This document shows, piece after piece, positions 56,320 to 64,000 of a stretch of 64,000 bases of DNA; within the stretch, counting starts at the first letter, position 1; every line of letters starts with the position of its first letter. Source of the DNA: Phenylobacterium sp. (lineage in GTDB: Bacteria; Pseudomonadota; Alphaproteobacteria; Caulobacterales; Caulobacteraceae); assembly GCF_030646615.1 (NCBI RefSeq), contig NZ_JAUSLG010000012.1:1-64000 (forward strand), written 5' to 3'. A model generated the notes under the pieces. That model made no database searches. It was not told the DNA's origin and worked only from the letters and a program-made list of their open reading frames with translations. A program made the position numbers and the translations under genes.

Positions 56320-56369
56320 ATGGCCCGTCGGACGGCTTCGCCAAAGCGCCCCTCCGAGAGAGCCTGTCC

Positions 56370-57461
56370 ATGACCGCCACCGACCCCCTCACCACCGACG
56401 ACCTGCGCATCAGCTCCATCAGGCCGCTGACGCCACCGGCCGAGATCATGGCCGCCCAGCCCCGCACCGACCGCGCCACCAGCACGGTCACCGGCGCGCG
56501 CAGAGCCGCCCAGGACATCATCCACGGCCGCGACGACCGCCTGCTGGTGGTCATCGGCCCCTGCTCCATCCACGATCCGGATGCGGCCATGGACTATGCG
56601 CGCCGGCTGGCGGCGGAGCGCGCCCGGTTCGCCGGCGAGCTGGAGATCCTGATGCGGGTCTATTTCGAGAAGCCGCGGACCACGGTGGGGTGGAAGGGGC
56701 TGATCAACGACCCTGGCCTGGACGGCGGCTTCCAGATCGACCAGGGCCTGCGCATCGCCCGCGGCCTCCTGGCCGACATCAACGACCTGGGCGTGCCGGC
56801 GGCCTGCGAGTTCCTGGACGTCACCACGCCCCAGTACATCGCCGACCTGGTCGCCTGGGGGGCCATCGGGGCGCGGACCACCGAGAGCCAGATCCATCGC
56901 GAGCTGGCCTCGGGCCTCTCCTGTCCCGTGGGCTTCAAGAACGGCACCGACGGCAATGTGCAGATCGCCGTGGACGCGGTGCGGGCCGCCAGCCAGCCGC
57001 ACCATTTCCTGGCGGTGACCAAGGAAGGCCGCTCGGCCATCGCCGCCACGACCGGGAACGGCGACTGCCACGTGGTGCTGCGCGGGGGCGCGGCCCCCAA
57101 TCATGACGCCGCCAGCGTAGCGGCCGCCTGCGCGCTGATCGAGAAGGCGGGTCTTGCGCCCCGGCTGATGGTCGACGCCAGCCATGCCAACAGCCACAAG
57201 AAGCCGGAGAACCAGCCTGCGGTCGCCGCCGACCTCGCCGCCCGGCTGAGCGCCGGCGATCGGAGCGTCATGGGCGTGATGATCGAGAGCCACCTGGTGG
57301 CCGGCCGCCAGGATCTGGTCCCGGGCCAGCCGCTGACCTACGGCCAGTCCATCACCGACGGCTGCATCGGCTGGGCGGATTCCGTCGCCGTGCTGGAAAA
57401 CCTGGCGGGCGCGGTCGCCGCCCGGCGCAAGGCCCTGGCCCGCGAGCCGGCGCAAGCCTGA
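56370..57461 (+). CDS. aroG: 3-deoxy-7-phosphoheptulonate (DAHP) synthase, class I
   Basis: The first enzyme of the shikimate pathway condenses PEP with erythrose 4-phosphate. The 363-residue length and motifs match the AroFGH type: VVIGPCSIHDP, RVYFEKPRTTVGWKGLINDP, ARTTESQIHRELASGL, VGFKNGTDG, and late DASHANSHKKPENQ. Metal and substrate residues (Cys in GPCS, His/Glu/Asp later) are present. It sits behind a leader peptide and terminator, so aromatic amino acid supply sets transcription. Which isozyme (F, G or H) it equals cannot be told. Confidence 0.95.
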   Translation: MTATDPLTTDDLRISSIRPLTPPAEIMAAQPRTDRATSTVTGARRAAQDIIHGRDDRLLVVIGPCSIHDPDAAMDYARRLAAERARFAGELEILMRVYFEKPRTTVGWKGLINDPGLDGGFQIDQGLRIARGLLADINDLGVPAACEFLDVTTPQYIADLVAWGAIGARTTESQIHRELASGLSCPVGFKNGTDGNVQIAVDAVRAASQPHHFLAVTKEGRSAIAATTGNGDCHVVLRGGAAPNHDAASVAAACALIEKAGLAPRLMVDASHANSHKKPENQPAVAADLAARLSAGDRSVMGVMIESHLVAGRQDLVPGQPLTYGQSITDGCIGWADSVAVLENLAGAVAARRKALAREPAQA

Positions 57462-57485
57462 GGGAGGGTCGGGCCTGACGGAGGA

Positions 57486-58979
57486 TCAGGCCGGGGTCTG
57501 GAGGTGGCTCCAGGCCTCGGCCGCCTCCGCGGCCGGGCCGGACGCATCGACGCGGGTCCAGGTGAGGTCGCCAACCTCCCGGTCGATCTGCATCTGCAAA
57601 GTCTCGACCGTGGCGTCCGAGGCGTCCCCATGCCGGGCGCCGATCCGCGCGGCGAGGATCTCGGCCGGCGCCTCCAGCCAGATCCCGGAGAAGGGAACCC
57701 CCGCCCGACGAGCCAGGGCCTCGGCCCGGGCTCTCAGCTCCGGAGAGATGAAGGTGGCGTCCAGCACCACGGCGCGGCCGGCCGCCAGGGCCTGGCCCGC
57801 CTCGCTGAACAGGGTGTCATAGACCTGCTCATAGAAGCCCGGCCCATAGGCGCTGGCTGGCAGGCGGCTGTCGGGGGGCACGCCCATGAGGCGCTTGCGG
57901 ACCTCATCGGTGCGCAGCACCACGGCGCCGGGCGAGGCCCCCAGCCCTGGCGCAATGAGCCGCGCAAAGGTGGACTTGCCCGTGCCTGACAGGCCGCCCA
58001 CGGCCGCCAGGCTGGGCGGCGGCGGCGACAGGTGGGCGAGCGCAGTATCCAGATAGGCGCTGGCCGCCGCATCGTCGCCCGAGTGCGCCCAGACATGGGT
58101 GCGGACCGCCGCGCGCACCGCCAGCATCAGCGGCAGGGCGGCGAGCCCATCCCAGAGTTCTGGGCCGAAGCTGCGGGCCGCCTCGTCCAGATAGGCCGAC
58201 AGCACCCGCACCGCGGCGTCGCGACGGCGGCGGAAGTCCAGGTCCATCAGCAGGAAGGCGATGTCGTACTGGACGTCCACATCCGACAAGGTGTCGTTGA
58301 ACTCGATGCAGTCGAACAGGATCGGCCGCCCATCCTCCAGCAGGATGTTCCCCAGGTGCAGGTCCCCGTGGCAGTGGCGGGCGAAGCCGCCCATGGCCCG
58401 GGCGTCCAGCAGCGCCTGATGCTGGAAGAAGGCCGCATCCGTCGCCGCCACCACCGCCTCGACCCGCTCTGCCCCCAGCCGATGCGCCAGGTCGCGCAGG
58501 AGATGGGCGTTGGAATCGATGGTGAACTTCAGCGCCCGGCCGCCGCCGCCCTGGGGCCGCAGGGGCGCCGAGGCATGGAAGCCGGCCACAGTCCGCCCGA
58601 GACTGTCGGCCAGGGCGCCGTCCACCGCCCAGGGCTGGGCGGCCAGCACGGCGTTTTCATCGAACCGGCGCATCTCCAGGGCGAATTCGACAGGCTCGCC
58701 CGCCCCGTCGAACTCCAGCCCGCCGTCAGCCGTGCGGCTGATGGTGCGCACCGTGCGATAGATGTCCGGGGCCGCCGCCCGGTTGAACCGCAGCTCGCGG
58801 TCCAGGGCCCAGCGCCGCAGCTCGAGGGTGGAATAGTCCAGATAGCCGAGCTCCACCCGGCGCTTGATCTTGAAGGCGCGCTCCGGTGTCAGGAAGACCC
58901 GGGCGCAGGCGGTGTCGATGCGTCGATCGGCCTGGCCCTCCAGCCAACTGGCGACCTCGGCCTCCTCGGGATCGGTCAA
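57486..58979 (-). CDS. Bifunctional aminoglycoside phosphotransferase-like/ATP-binding protein
   Basis: The N-terminal half has an APH-like fold: GGFARHCHGDLHLGNILLEDG is the Brenner-type catalytic loop, then ILFDCIEFND. The C-terminal half is an AAA/gluconate-kinase-like P-loop ATPase, GLSGTGKSTFARLI near residue 320, with a Walker B-like VVLDATF. The family is widespread in proteobacteria and its substrate is unknown. The start is uncertain: TTG at 58979 lies just after the pdxH stop, giving 497 residues; an ATG at 59054 inside pdxH would add 25. Confidence 0.85.
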   Translation of the reverse strand: MTDPEEAEVASWLEGQADRRIDTACARVFLTPERAFKIKRRVELGYLDYSTLELRRWALDRELRFNRAAAPDIYRTVRTISRTADGGLEFDGAGEPVEFALEMRRFDENAVLAAQPWAVDGALADSLGRTVAGFHASAPLRPQGGGGRALKFTIDSNAHLLRDLAHRLGAERVEAVVAATDAAFFQHQALLDARAMGGFARHCHGDLHLGNILLEDGRPILFDCIEFNDTLSDVDVQYDIAFLLMDLDFRRRRDAAVRVLSAYLDEAARSFGPELWDGLAALPLMLAVRAAVRTHVWAHSGDDAAASAYLDTALAHLSPPPPSLAAVGGLSGTGKSTFARLIAPGLGASPGAVVLRTDEVRKRLMGVPPDSRLPASAYGPGFYEQVYDTLFSEAGQALAAGRAVVLDATFISPELRARAEALARRAGVPFSGIWLEAPAEILAARIGARHGDASDATVETLQMQIDREVGDLTWTRVDASGPAAEAAEAWSHLQTPA

Positions 58980-58992
58980 GACACGGCGTCCA

Positions 58993-59673
58993 TCAGGGAT
59001 AGAGGCGCTCTGTGGTCCAGCCGCCGCTCGCCCGGGCGAAGACCAGGCGCTCATGCAGACGAAACGGCCGGTCGCGCCAGAACTCGATCACCGTGGGCGT
59101 CAGGCGGAATCCCAACCAGTGAGGCGGCCGCGCCACCTTGCCGAGGCCAAAGCGCAGGCCGGTCTCGGCGATGCGCTTTTCCAGGGCCAGCCGATCCGGC
59201 AGGGGCCGAGACTGGCTCGAGGCCCAGGCGCCCAGCTGGGAGGCCCGCGCCCGGGTGGCGAAATAGGCGTCGGCCTCGGCCGCCGTCACCGGAGCGACCG
59301 ATCCTCGCACCCGCACCTGCCGGCGCAGGGACTTCCAGTGAAACAGCAGGGCGGCGCGGGGATTTTCCGCCAGCTGCCGGCCCTTGGCGCTTTCCAGGTT
59401 GGTGTAGAAGACGAACCCCGCGGGATCGACGTCCTTCAGCAGCACCATCCGCACGTCGGGCGCGCCATCGGCGTCGGCGGTCGATAGAGCCATGGCGTTG
59501 GGGTCGTTGGGCTCCTTGGCCCCAGCCTCCCGCAGCCACTCGGAGAACAGGGCGAAGGGATCCTCCTCCGACAGCAGCGGCGGCGGCTCGGCCTTCGTCA
59601 CCTGGGCCACATAGTCGTCCTCGCTGGGCGAGGCGGGGATGAGGGAGTCTTCGGGGAGCGGGGTCTTTGACAT
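58993..59673 (-). CDS. pdxH: Pyridoxine/pyridoxamine 5'-phosphate oxidase
   Basis: PdxH makes pyridoxal phosphate using FMN. The 226-residue length is standard. Family segments: [61 protein letters not shown], in pieces, and [27 protein letters not shown] and [18 protein letters not shown] at 59673 gives the family N-terminus. It is followed on the same strand by the APH/ATPase fusion. Confidence 0.96.
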   Translation of the reverse strand: MSKTPLPEDSLIPASPSEDDYVAQVTKAEPPPLLSEEDPFALFSEWLREAGAKEPNDPNAMALSTADADGAPDVRMVLLKDVDPAGFVFYTNLESAKGRQLAENPRAALLFHWKSLRRQVRVRGSVAPVTAAEADAYFATRARASQLGAWASSQSRPLPDRLALEKRIAETGLRFGLGKVARPPHWLGFRLTPTVIEFWRDRPFRLHERLVFARASGGWTTERLYP

Positions 59674-59757
59674 GACCTGCGCCCTATAGCGCGCAGGCGG
59701 TCGCACGTCAGGGGTTTAACGCGCCGTTGACGGCGCCTGGCTTAGGACTTTCGTCCT

Positions 59758-60465
59758 ATGAGCGGGACCGATCAGCCCCTGACCACCCGCCGGGCGCGGG
59801 AGATGCTTGGCGTAGACGCTGCGGCCTCGCCGGGCGAGCTGCGTCGCGCCTTCCGCAATCGGGCCAAGGCCGTGCATCCCGACCGCGATGGCGGCGACGC
59901 CGAGGCCTTCCGCCGCCTCGTCCAGGCCTATGAAGCCCTTCGTCGCGGCCCTGGTCCAGAAACCTCGATCCGTCAGCCCCCCAGTGTTCAGACCCGTCGT
60001 GCGGCGGACGCCGCAACCCTCAATGTCAGTCCGACGGTGGCGGTTCAGGGCGGCTCGCTGGAGCACGTCATGGGCGATGGGCGGCGCCTGCGCATCACGG
60101 TTCCGGCGGGCCTTCGCAGCGGCGACCGGCTGCGGGTCGGCGGCGAACTTCTCAGCGTGGCGGTGCGCGGGGACGGCCGGCTGATCGTCCGCGGCGACGA
60201 TCTCTGGGTCACGGCGGTTCTCGACCGCACCCTGATGGACCAGGGTGGCCGCGCCCGGGTGGAGACGCCCCTGGGCCCCAGGGACGTCTGGATCACCCAG
60301 AAGGCGGCCGCCCGCGGCCTCATCCGACTGGCTGGCGAAGGCCTCCCGGCCCGGGGTCGTCACCGGCAGGGTGACATGTTCATCCGCCTGCAGGCGGCCA
60401 GCGATACGGCGTCCAGCGCGGCGCGCGCCCTGCTTCGCCGTTTCGCCGCCGCCTGGGCGGCGTGA
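59758..60465 (+). CDS. J-domain protein with CbpA/DnaJ-like C-terminal domain
   Basis: Residues 8-63 form a J domain with the HPD motif (AKAVHPDRDGGD). The rest resembles a single DnaJ substrate-binding domain (RLRITVPAGLRSGDRLRVGGE and a second similar strand later). The zinc-finger cysteines of DnaJ are absent, so it is a CbpA-like co-chaperone, but only about 235 residues long (CbpA has about 300), missing a second domain. It points away from pdxH, and its stop abuts a convergent small gene. Confidence 0.85.
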   Translation: MSGTDQPLTTRRAREMLGVDAAASPGELRRAFRNRAKAVHPDRDGGDAEAFRRLVQAYEALRRGPGPETSIRQPPSVQTRRAADAATLNVSPTVAVQGGSLEHVMGDGRRLRITVPAGLRSGDRLRVGGELLSVAVRGDGRLIVRGDDLWVTAVLDRTLMDQGGRARVETPLGPRDVWITQKAAARGLIRLAGEGLPARGRHRQGDMFIRLQAASDTASSAARALLRRFAAAWAA

Positions 60466-60729
60466 TCAGTCCCGATCGCGATCGGTGATGTTGAACTGCG
60501 TATCCAGCTCGAAGTCGTACACGCCGTCGGCGCACTTGGCGTCTTCCACCTCGTAGCCCTCGATCACGCCGTCATCTTCTTCGCGCTCGATCTCGCGGGG
60601 ATCGCTGCAACCGACCGCAGCCAGGGCGGCCATCACCTGCGCCCGTTCCTGGGCCGAGGGCGGCGCATCAGCCAGGCTGGCGGTGGCCGGCAGCATGAGG
60701 GCGGCGACCGAGAGGATCACGAGGCGCAT
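60466..60729 (-). CDS. Small exported protein with PepSY-like domain (87 aa)
   Basis: ATG at 60729 is preceded by AGGAG about 9 bases away, so it is preferred over the ATG at 60756. The N-terminus (MRLVILSVAALMLPATASLADA) is a signal peptide. The mature part (AQVMAALAAVGCSDPREIERE, then EGYEVEDAKCADGVYDFELD) resembles a single PepSY domain with two cysteines. Its stop abuts the J-domain gene stop. Function unknown. Confidence 0.75.
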   Translation of the reverse strand: MRLVILSVAALMLPATASLADAPPSAQERAQVMAALAAVGCSDPREIEREEDDGVIEGYEVEDAKCADGVYDFELDTQFNITDRDRD

Positions 60730-60838
60730 CGGCTTGAACTCCTGTTGCGTTTTCATGCCCTAACAGCGCGGCTGAAGCTTGCGAGTTCCCCTATGCCGGG
60801 GCGTGGCGCCCGCCGGGAAATGCGCTAAGACCGCCGCC

Positions 60839-61975
60839 ATGTCGCACAACACATTTGGCCACCTGTTCCGCGTCACCACCTGGGGCGAAAGCCATGGGCC
60901 GGCCCTCGGCTGCGTGATCGATGGCTGCCCCGCCGGCCTCCCGCTCACCCCGGAGGATGTCCAGGTCTGGCTCGACCAGCGCCGGCCGGGCCAGGGCAAG
61001 TTCGTGACCCAGCGCCAGGAGCCAGACGCGGTGCGCATCCTGTCGGGCGTCTTCGAGGACGAGCGCACCGGCGGCCCCGTCACGACCGGCACGCCGATCT
61101 CGATGATGATCGACAACACCGACCAGCGTAGCCGCGACTATTCCGAGATCGCCCAGGCCTTTCGCCCGGGCCACGCCGACTATCCCTATTTCGCCAAGTA
61201 CGGCGTGCGCGACTATCGGGGCGGCGGCCGCGCCTCGGCCCGGGAGACCGCCGCCCGCGTCGCCGCCGGCGCCGTGGCCCGTAAGATTCTCGACGGCGTC
61301 ACCATCCGCGCCGCCGTGGTTCAGATCGGCCCCCATGCGATCGACCGCAGCCGCTTCGACTGGGACGAGACCCGCAACAATCCCTTCTGGTGTCCCGATC
61401 CTGAGACAGTCCCGGTCTGGGAATCTCACCTGGAGACGATCCGCAAGAGCGGCTCCTCCACCGGCGCCGTCGTCGAGGTGGAAGCCACCGGGGTCGCCGC
61501 CGGCTGGGGCGCGCCGATCTATGGCAAGCTGGACGCCGAGCTGGCCGGGGCGCTGATGTCGATCAACGCCGCCAAGGGGGTCGAGATCGGGGCCGGCTTC
61601 GCCGCCGCGGCCCTGTCTGGCGAAGAGAACGCCGACGAGATGCGGATGGGAAATGACGGCCAGCCGGTCTTCCTGTCGAACATGGCCGGCGGCGTGCTCG
61701 GCGGCATTTCTACCGGCCAGGCTGTGAGCGCCCGGGTCGCCTTCAAGCCGACCTCCTCCATCCTGACGCCCCGGCAGAGCCTCAATGAGGCGGGCGAAGA
61801 GATCGAGCTGCGCACCAAGGGCCGGCACGACCCCTGCGTCGGAATCCGCGCCGTGCCGGTGGTCGAGGCCATGGTCGCCTGCGTGCTGGCTGACGCCTTC
61901 CTGCGCCATCGCGCCCAGGCCGGCGATGCGCGGTTTGTCCCGGGCGTCGGCGCACAGCCCAGGCTGGCGACCTGA
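60839..61975 (+). CDS. aroC: Chorismate synthase
   Basis: AroC makes chorismate from EPSP with reduced FMN. Three chorismate synthase signatures are readable: [21 protein letters not shown], the [19 protein letters not shown] segment, and the [24 protein letters not shown] block. The [16 protein letters not shown] segment and [17 protein letters not shown] complete it. The length, 378 residues, is standard. ATG at 60839 is chosen over a longer frame from 60779. It is about 3.4 kb from the DAHP synthase, so two shikimate-pathway genes lie in the same region. Confidence 0.97.
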   Translation: MSHNTFGHLFRVTTWGESHGPALGCVIDGCPAGLPLTPEDVQVWLDQRRPGQGKFVTQRQEPDAVRILSGVFEDERTGGPVTTGTPISMMIDNTDQRSRDYSEIAQAFRPGHADYPYFAKYGVRDYRGGGRASARETAARVAAGAVARKILDGVTIRAAVVQIGPHAIDRSRFDWDETRNNPFWCPDPETVPVWESHLETIRKSGSSTGAVVEVEATGVAAGWGAPIYGKLDAELAGALMSINAAKGVEIGAGFAAAALSGEENADEMRMGNDGQPVFLSNMAGGVLGGISTGQAVSARVAFKPTSSILTPRQSLNEAGEEIELRTKGRHDPCVGIRAVPVVEAMVACVLADAFLRHRAQAGDARFVPGVGAQPRLAT

Positions 61976-62099
61976 GCCAACCTCAGAGATCGCCGGTTTT
62001 CCGCATTGACCCGGTCGATGACTTGCCTGAAATGAGCGGCTTCGAATCCGGCCCCATCCGGAGAAGCAAGCAAAGACACCGCCGCGAAAGACGGAAACC

Positions 62100-62612
62100 T
62101 TGCGCTACGAACTCCTGAGGATCCTGCTGGTCGACGACAACCACCACATGCGGGTGCTGTTGACCGAGATTCTGCGGGCCATCGGCGTGGTCCATGTCCA
62201 TGAGGCCGCCGACGGGGCCGAGGGCCTGCAGGCGCTGCGCAGCCACGCCATCGACATCGTCATGACCGACCTGTCCATGCAGCCCCTGGACGGCATCGAC
62301 TTCGTGCGCCTGCTGCGCAACTCCCCCGACAGCGCCAACCAGATGATCCCCGTGATCATGATCACCGGCCACTCCACCCTGCGCCGGGTGGCCGAGGCCC
62401 GGGACGCCGGGGTCAACGAATTCCTGGCCAAGCCGCTGACCGCCCGGGGCGTATTGGAGCGGCTGAACCGCATCGTCGAGCATCCGCGGCCCTATATCCG
62501 CACGAAGGACTATTTCGGTCCCGACCGCCGCCGCCGCGCCGATCCCAATTTCAATGGTCCCTGGCGTCGTAGCACCGACACCGCCGTGGCCCTGTCGCAC
62601 CAACTGGACTGA
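62100..62612 (+). CDS. Single-domain response regulator with C-terminal tail
   Basis: The receiver domain (residues 5-125) is intact: DD at 12-13, phospho-acceptor Asp57 in DIVMTDLSM, Thr/Ser in ITGHST and Lys in FLAKPLT. The remaining 45 residues (ERLNRIVEHPRPYIRTKDYFGPDRRRRADPNFNGPWRR) form a basic tail seen in CpdR/DivK-like or PAS-linked regulators of alphaproteobacteria, and I see no output domain. The start is TTG at 62100. Its cognate kinase is not adjacent. Confidence 0.85.
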   Translation: MRYELLRILLVDDNHHMRVLLTEILRAIGVVHVHEAADGAEGLQALRSHAIDIVMTDLSMQPLDGIDFVRLLRNSPDSANQMIPVIMITGHSTLRRVAEARDAGVNEFLAKPLTARGVLERLNRIVEHPRPYIRTKDYFGPDRRRRADPNFNGPWRRSTDTAVALSHQLD

Positions 62613-62683
62613 CGCGGCGGCCGCCGCCACCATTTGGTGATGTTTTGCGCGTCTTCTGGCGGCTGACCTCCCGGGGATTCACC

Positions 62684-62899
62684 ATGAACGCGCCGATGCT
62701 GCTTCGCCTGAGCCTGATCGGCCTCCTGGGCCTCACCCAGGCGGGTTGTCTGGCCGCCGCGGTCGTCGGCACGACTGCCGGCGTAGCTATCGGCGTCACT
62801 GGCGCGGCCGTCGGCGCCACGGCCAAGGGCGTCGGCATGGCCGCCGGCGCGGTGATCCCCGGCGGAGACGATGAGGATGACCACCGACGCCGCCGGTGA
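62684..62899 (+). CDS. Small lipoprotein with glycine-zipper-like repeats (71 aa)
   Basis: ATG at 62684 begins MNAPMLLRLSLIGLLGLTQAGC, a signal peptide with lipobox TQAGC; the longer frame from 62645 is less likely. The mature part is Ala/Gly/Val-rich (VVGTTAGVAIGVTGAAVGAT), as in glycine-zipper membrane proteins, ending in an acidic-basic tail (GGDDEDDHRRRR). Role unknown, probably envelope-associated. Confidence 0.72.
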   Translation: MNAPMLLRLSLIGLLGLTQAGCLAAAVVGTTAGVAIGVTGAAVGATAKGVGMAAGAVIPGGDDEDDHRRRR

Positions 62900-62914
62900 G
62901 CGCCCCGGGACCTA

Positions 62915-63025
62915 GAGCGCGTTCCGATAGGTGGGAACCGGTTATCGGAACAAAACGCGCTCAAGACTTTGAATTGAGAGCCTGACTTAACGATCAGACG
63001 GTTCCGTCTGATCGCATCAGGCTCT
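62915..63025. repeat. Dispersed intergenic dyad repeat, copy 2, with terminator-like hairpin
   Basis: The first part (62915-62962) has arms GAGCGCGTT and AACGCGCTC and matches the reverse complement of copy 1. The second part holds nested dyads: AGAGCCTGA (62977-62985) with TCAGGCTCT (63017-63025) and inside it CGATCAGACG (62991-63000) with CGTCTGATCG (63005-63014). It fills the gap after the small lipoprotein and touches the queD stop, so it may end transcription from both sides. Confidence 0.72.
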
Positions 63026-63395
63026 AGAGGCTCAGGGCGCAGCTTTCGCCGATGGTCGGGCGCGACACCTTGATCCGGGTCAGGCCCGGGAAGTCCGCCT
63101 TCAGCCGGTCGGCGAAATAAAGGCAGATGTTCTCCAGGGTCGGGCTTTCCAGGCCGGCCTTTTCATTCAGCAGGCCGTGATCCAGTTCCAGGGCGACGGC
63201 GCGCAGGGCGCTGTCGAGCTCGGCCAGATCGGCCACCCAGCCCACGGGCGGTTGCGGCGCGCCGGCCACGGTCGCCTCCACCTGAAACGAGTGGCCATGC
63301 AGCCGCGTATAGGGGCTGTCGGCGGGGCCATGGGGCAGGAAGTGGGCCGCGTCGAAGGTCGCGACCTTGGTGATCTCGAAGATATGCGATGTCAT
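63024..63395 (-). CDS. queD: QueD-like 6-carboxytetrahydropterin synthase
   Basis: QueD converts dihydroneopterin triphosphate to 6-carboxytetrahydropterin in 7-deazaguanine synthesis. The 123-residue protein has the T-fold and zinc ligands: AAHFLPHG and LHGHSF. The usual Cys-x3-His-Gly-His active-site Cys (position 27 in E. coli) is Tyr here (YTRLHGHSF). The Asp-His pair (LDHGLLNE) and late Glu (TIGESC) are present. This points either to a PTPS subtype with altered chemistry or to a shifted catalytic residue. It lies 39 bp after queE. Confidence 0.88.
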   Translation of the reverse strand: MTSHIFEITKVATFDAAHFLPHGPADSPYTRLHGHSFQVEATVAGAPQPPVGWVADLAELDSALRAVALELDHGLLNEKAGLESPTLENICLYFADRLKADFPGLTRIKVSRPTIGESCALSL

Positions 63396-63434
63396 CTGGC
63401 GCGCTTCAGGGCGACCCGTCCAGCCAACCGGCCG

Positions 63435-64000
63435 TCAGGGAATGCCCAGATATTTGTGGGTTTGGACGCTTAAACGCCAACGGGGGTGGGCGAGGCAATA
63501 GGCGATCGCCGCCTCGGTGTTCGCCGCCCGGTCTGGACCGTCCATGGGCTGGAGATAGAAGCGCTCGAAATCCAGACCCGCAAAGCGCGCCGGATCGACG
63601 CCCGCTTGCGGAAAGACCAGCTTCAATTCCTGCCCCGAGGTCTGGACCACCGGCGCCTGGGCCTTGGGGCTGACGCAGATCCAGTCGATGCCTGAGGGGG
63701 CCGGCAGGGTGCCATTGGTCTCCACGGCGATCTCGAAGCCCCGGGCCTTGAGGGCGTTGATCAGCGGCGTGTCCAGTTGCAGCAGCGGTTCGCCCCCGGT
63801 GCAGACCACCAGGCGGTGGGCGGCCTCGCCGCCCCAGGCGGCCGCCACGGCGTCAGCCAGCTCGTCAGGCCCGGCGAACCGCCCCCCACCAGGTCCATCC
63901 ATGCCCACGAAGTCGGTGTCGCAGAAGGTGCAGACCGCGCTCGCCCGGTCGGCCTCGCGGCCAGACCACAGGTTGCAGCCGGCGAAGCGGCAGAAGACCG
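63435..64000 (-). CDS. queE: QueE 7-carboxy-7-deazaguanine synthase (5' end beyond right edge)
   Basis: The radical-SAM enzyme QueE forms the 7-deazaguanine ring from QueD product. The N-terminus lies beyond the window. The part present shows the QueE Cys pattern C-x14-C-x2-C: FAGCNLWSGREADRASAVCTFCDTDF (shown in parts), as in Burkholderia QueE, rather than the usual CxxxCxxC. Later segments: VVCTGGEPLLQLDTPLINALKARG and FEIAVETNGTLPAP. It is upstream of queD on the same strand, so the two form an operon. Confidence 0.93.
   Translation of the reverse strand, partial: VFCRFAGCNLWSGREADRASAVCTFCDTDFVGMDGPGGGRFAGPDELADAVAAAWGGEAAHRLVVCTGGEPLLQLDTPLINALKARGFEIAVETNGTLPAPSGIDWICVSPKAQAPVVQTSGQELKLVFPQAGVDPARFAGLDFERFYLQPMDGPDRAANTEAAIAYCLAHPRWRLSVQTHKYLGIP

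Overview
The window is high-GC bacterial DNA with dense coding on both strands and very few insertions. A Caulobacterales alphaproteobacterium, most likely Phenylobacterium or Caulobacter, fits best. The pointers are a DivJ-like histidine kinase head to head with a second soluble histidine kinase, a MucR/Ros regulator, DUF1491, DUF2336 and PAS_5 proteins, two long TonB-dependent receptors, and CtrA-type half sites. The genus is an inference; no rRNA is present. I see no transposase, phage gene, integrase or CRISPR array.

Layout. 1-7.9 kb: a partial Ala-rich protein, a small secreted protein, prfC, two small conserved proteins, a secreted protein, the kinase pair and sufE. 7.9-14.5 kb: PAS_5 protein, mucR, DUF2336 protein, an enoyl-CoA hydratase divergent from an acyl-CoA ligase and a MaoC hydratase, and a trypsin-fold protease without a signal peptide. 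14.7-22.8 kb: oligopeptidase B, GNAT, LysR facing ilvD, an ArsR-SRPBCC-membrane protein-DUF1801 operon and an exported cyclophilin. 22.9-23.2 kb: tRNA-Gln(TTG) and tRNA-Pro(CGG).

23.2-31.7 kb is the most interesting block. A GPH-type transporter and TetR regulator face away from an amidase-signature hydrolase, a TonB-dependent receptor and both subunits of the B12-dependent ethanolamine ammonia-lyase (eutB, eutC). A 437-bp palindrome-rich spacer separates the two arms. I read it as a compact pathway that imports an N-substituted ethanolamine (for example an N-acylethanolamine), hydrolyses the amide, and deaminates the released ethanolamine to acetaldehyde and ammonia. The substrate is an inference.

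31.7-44.5 kb: DUF1963 protein, cold-shock protein, an AttEFGH-like ABC/lipocalin operon, EVE protein, selD divergent from mnmH, a lipoprotein with an HELAH motif, an AbgT-family transporter and sppA. 44.5-53.7 kb: a second TonB receptor, oppA and oppBC (no oppDF in the window), a DUF442-type phosphatase, an unlisted 52-residue lipoprotein candidate and a metallo-beta-lactamase-fold hydrolase. 53.7-64 kb: an acyl-CoA ligase with an unusual C-terminal membrane domain, a DAHP synthase preceded by a clear aromatic-residue leader peptide and terminator (attenuator), an APH/ATPase fusion, pdxH, a J-domain protein, aroC, a response regulator, and queD/queE running off the right edge.

Two copies of a dispersed dyad repeat lie at about 44.6 and 62.9 kb. 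Several genes start with TTG or GTG (eutB, eutC, amidase, second TonB receptor, the HELAH lipoprotein, response regulator).
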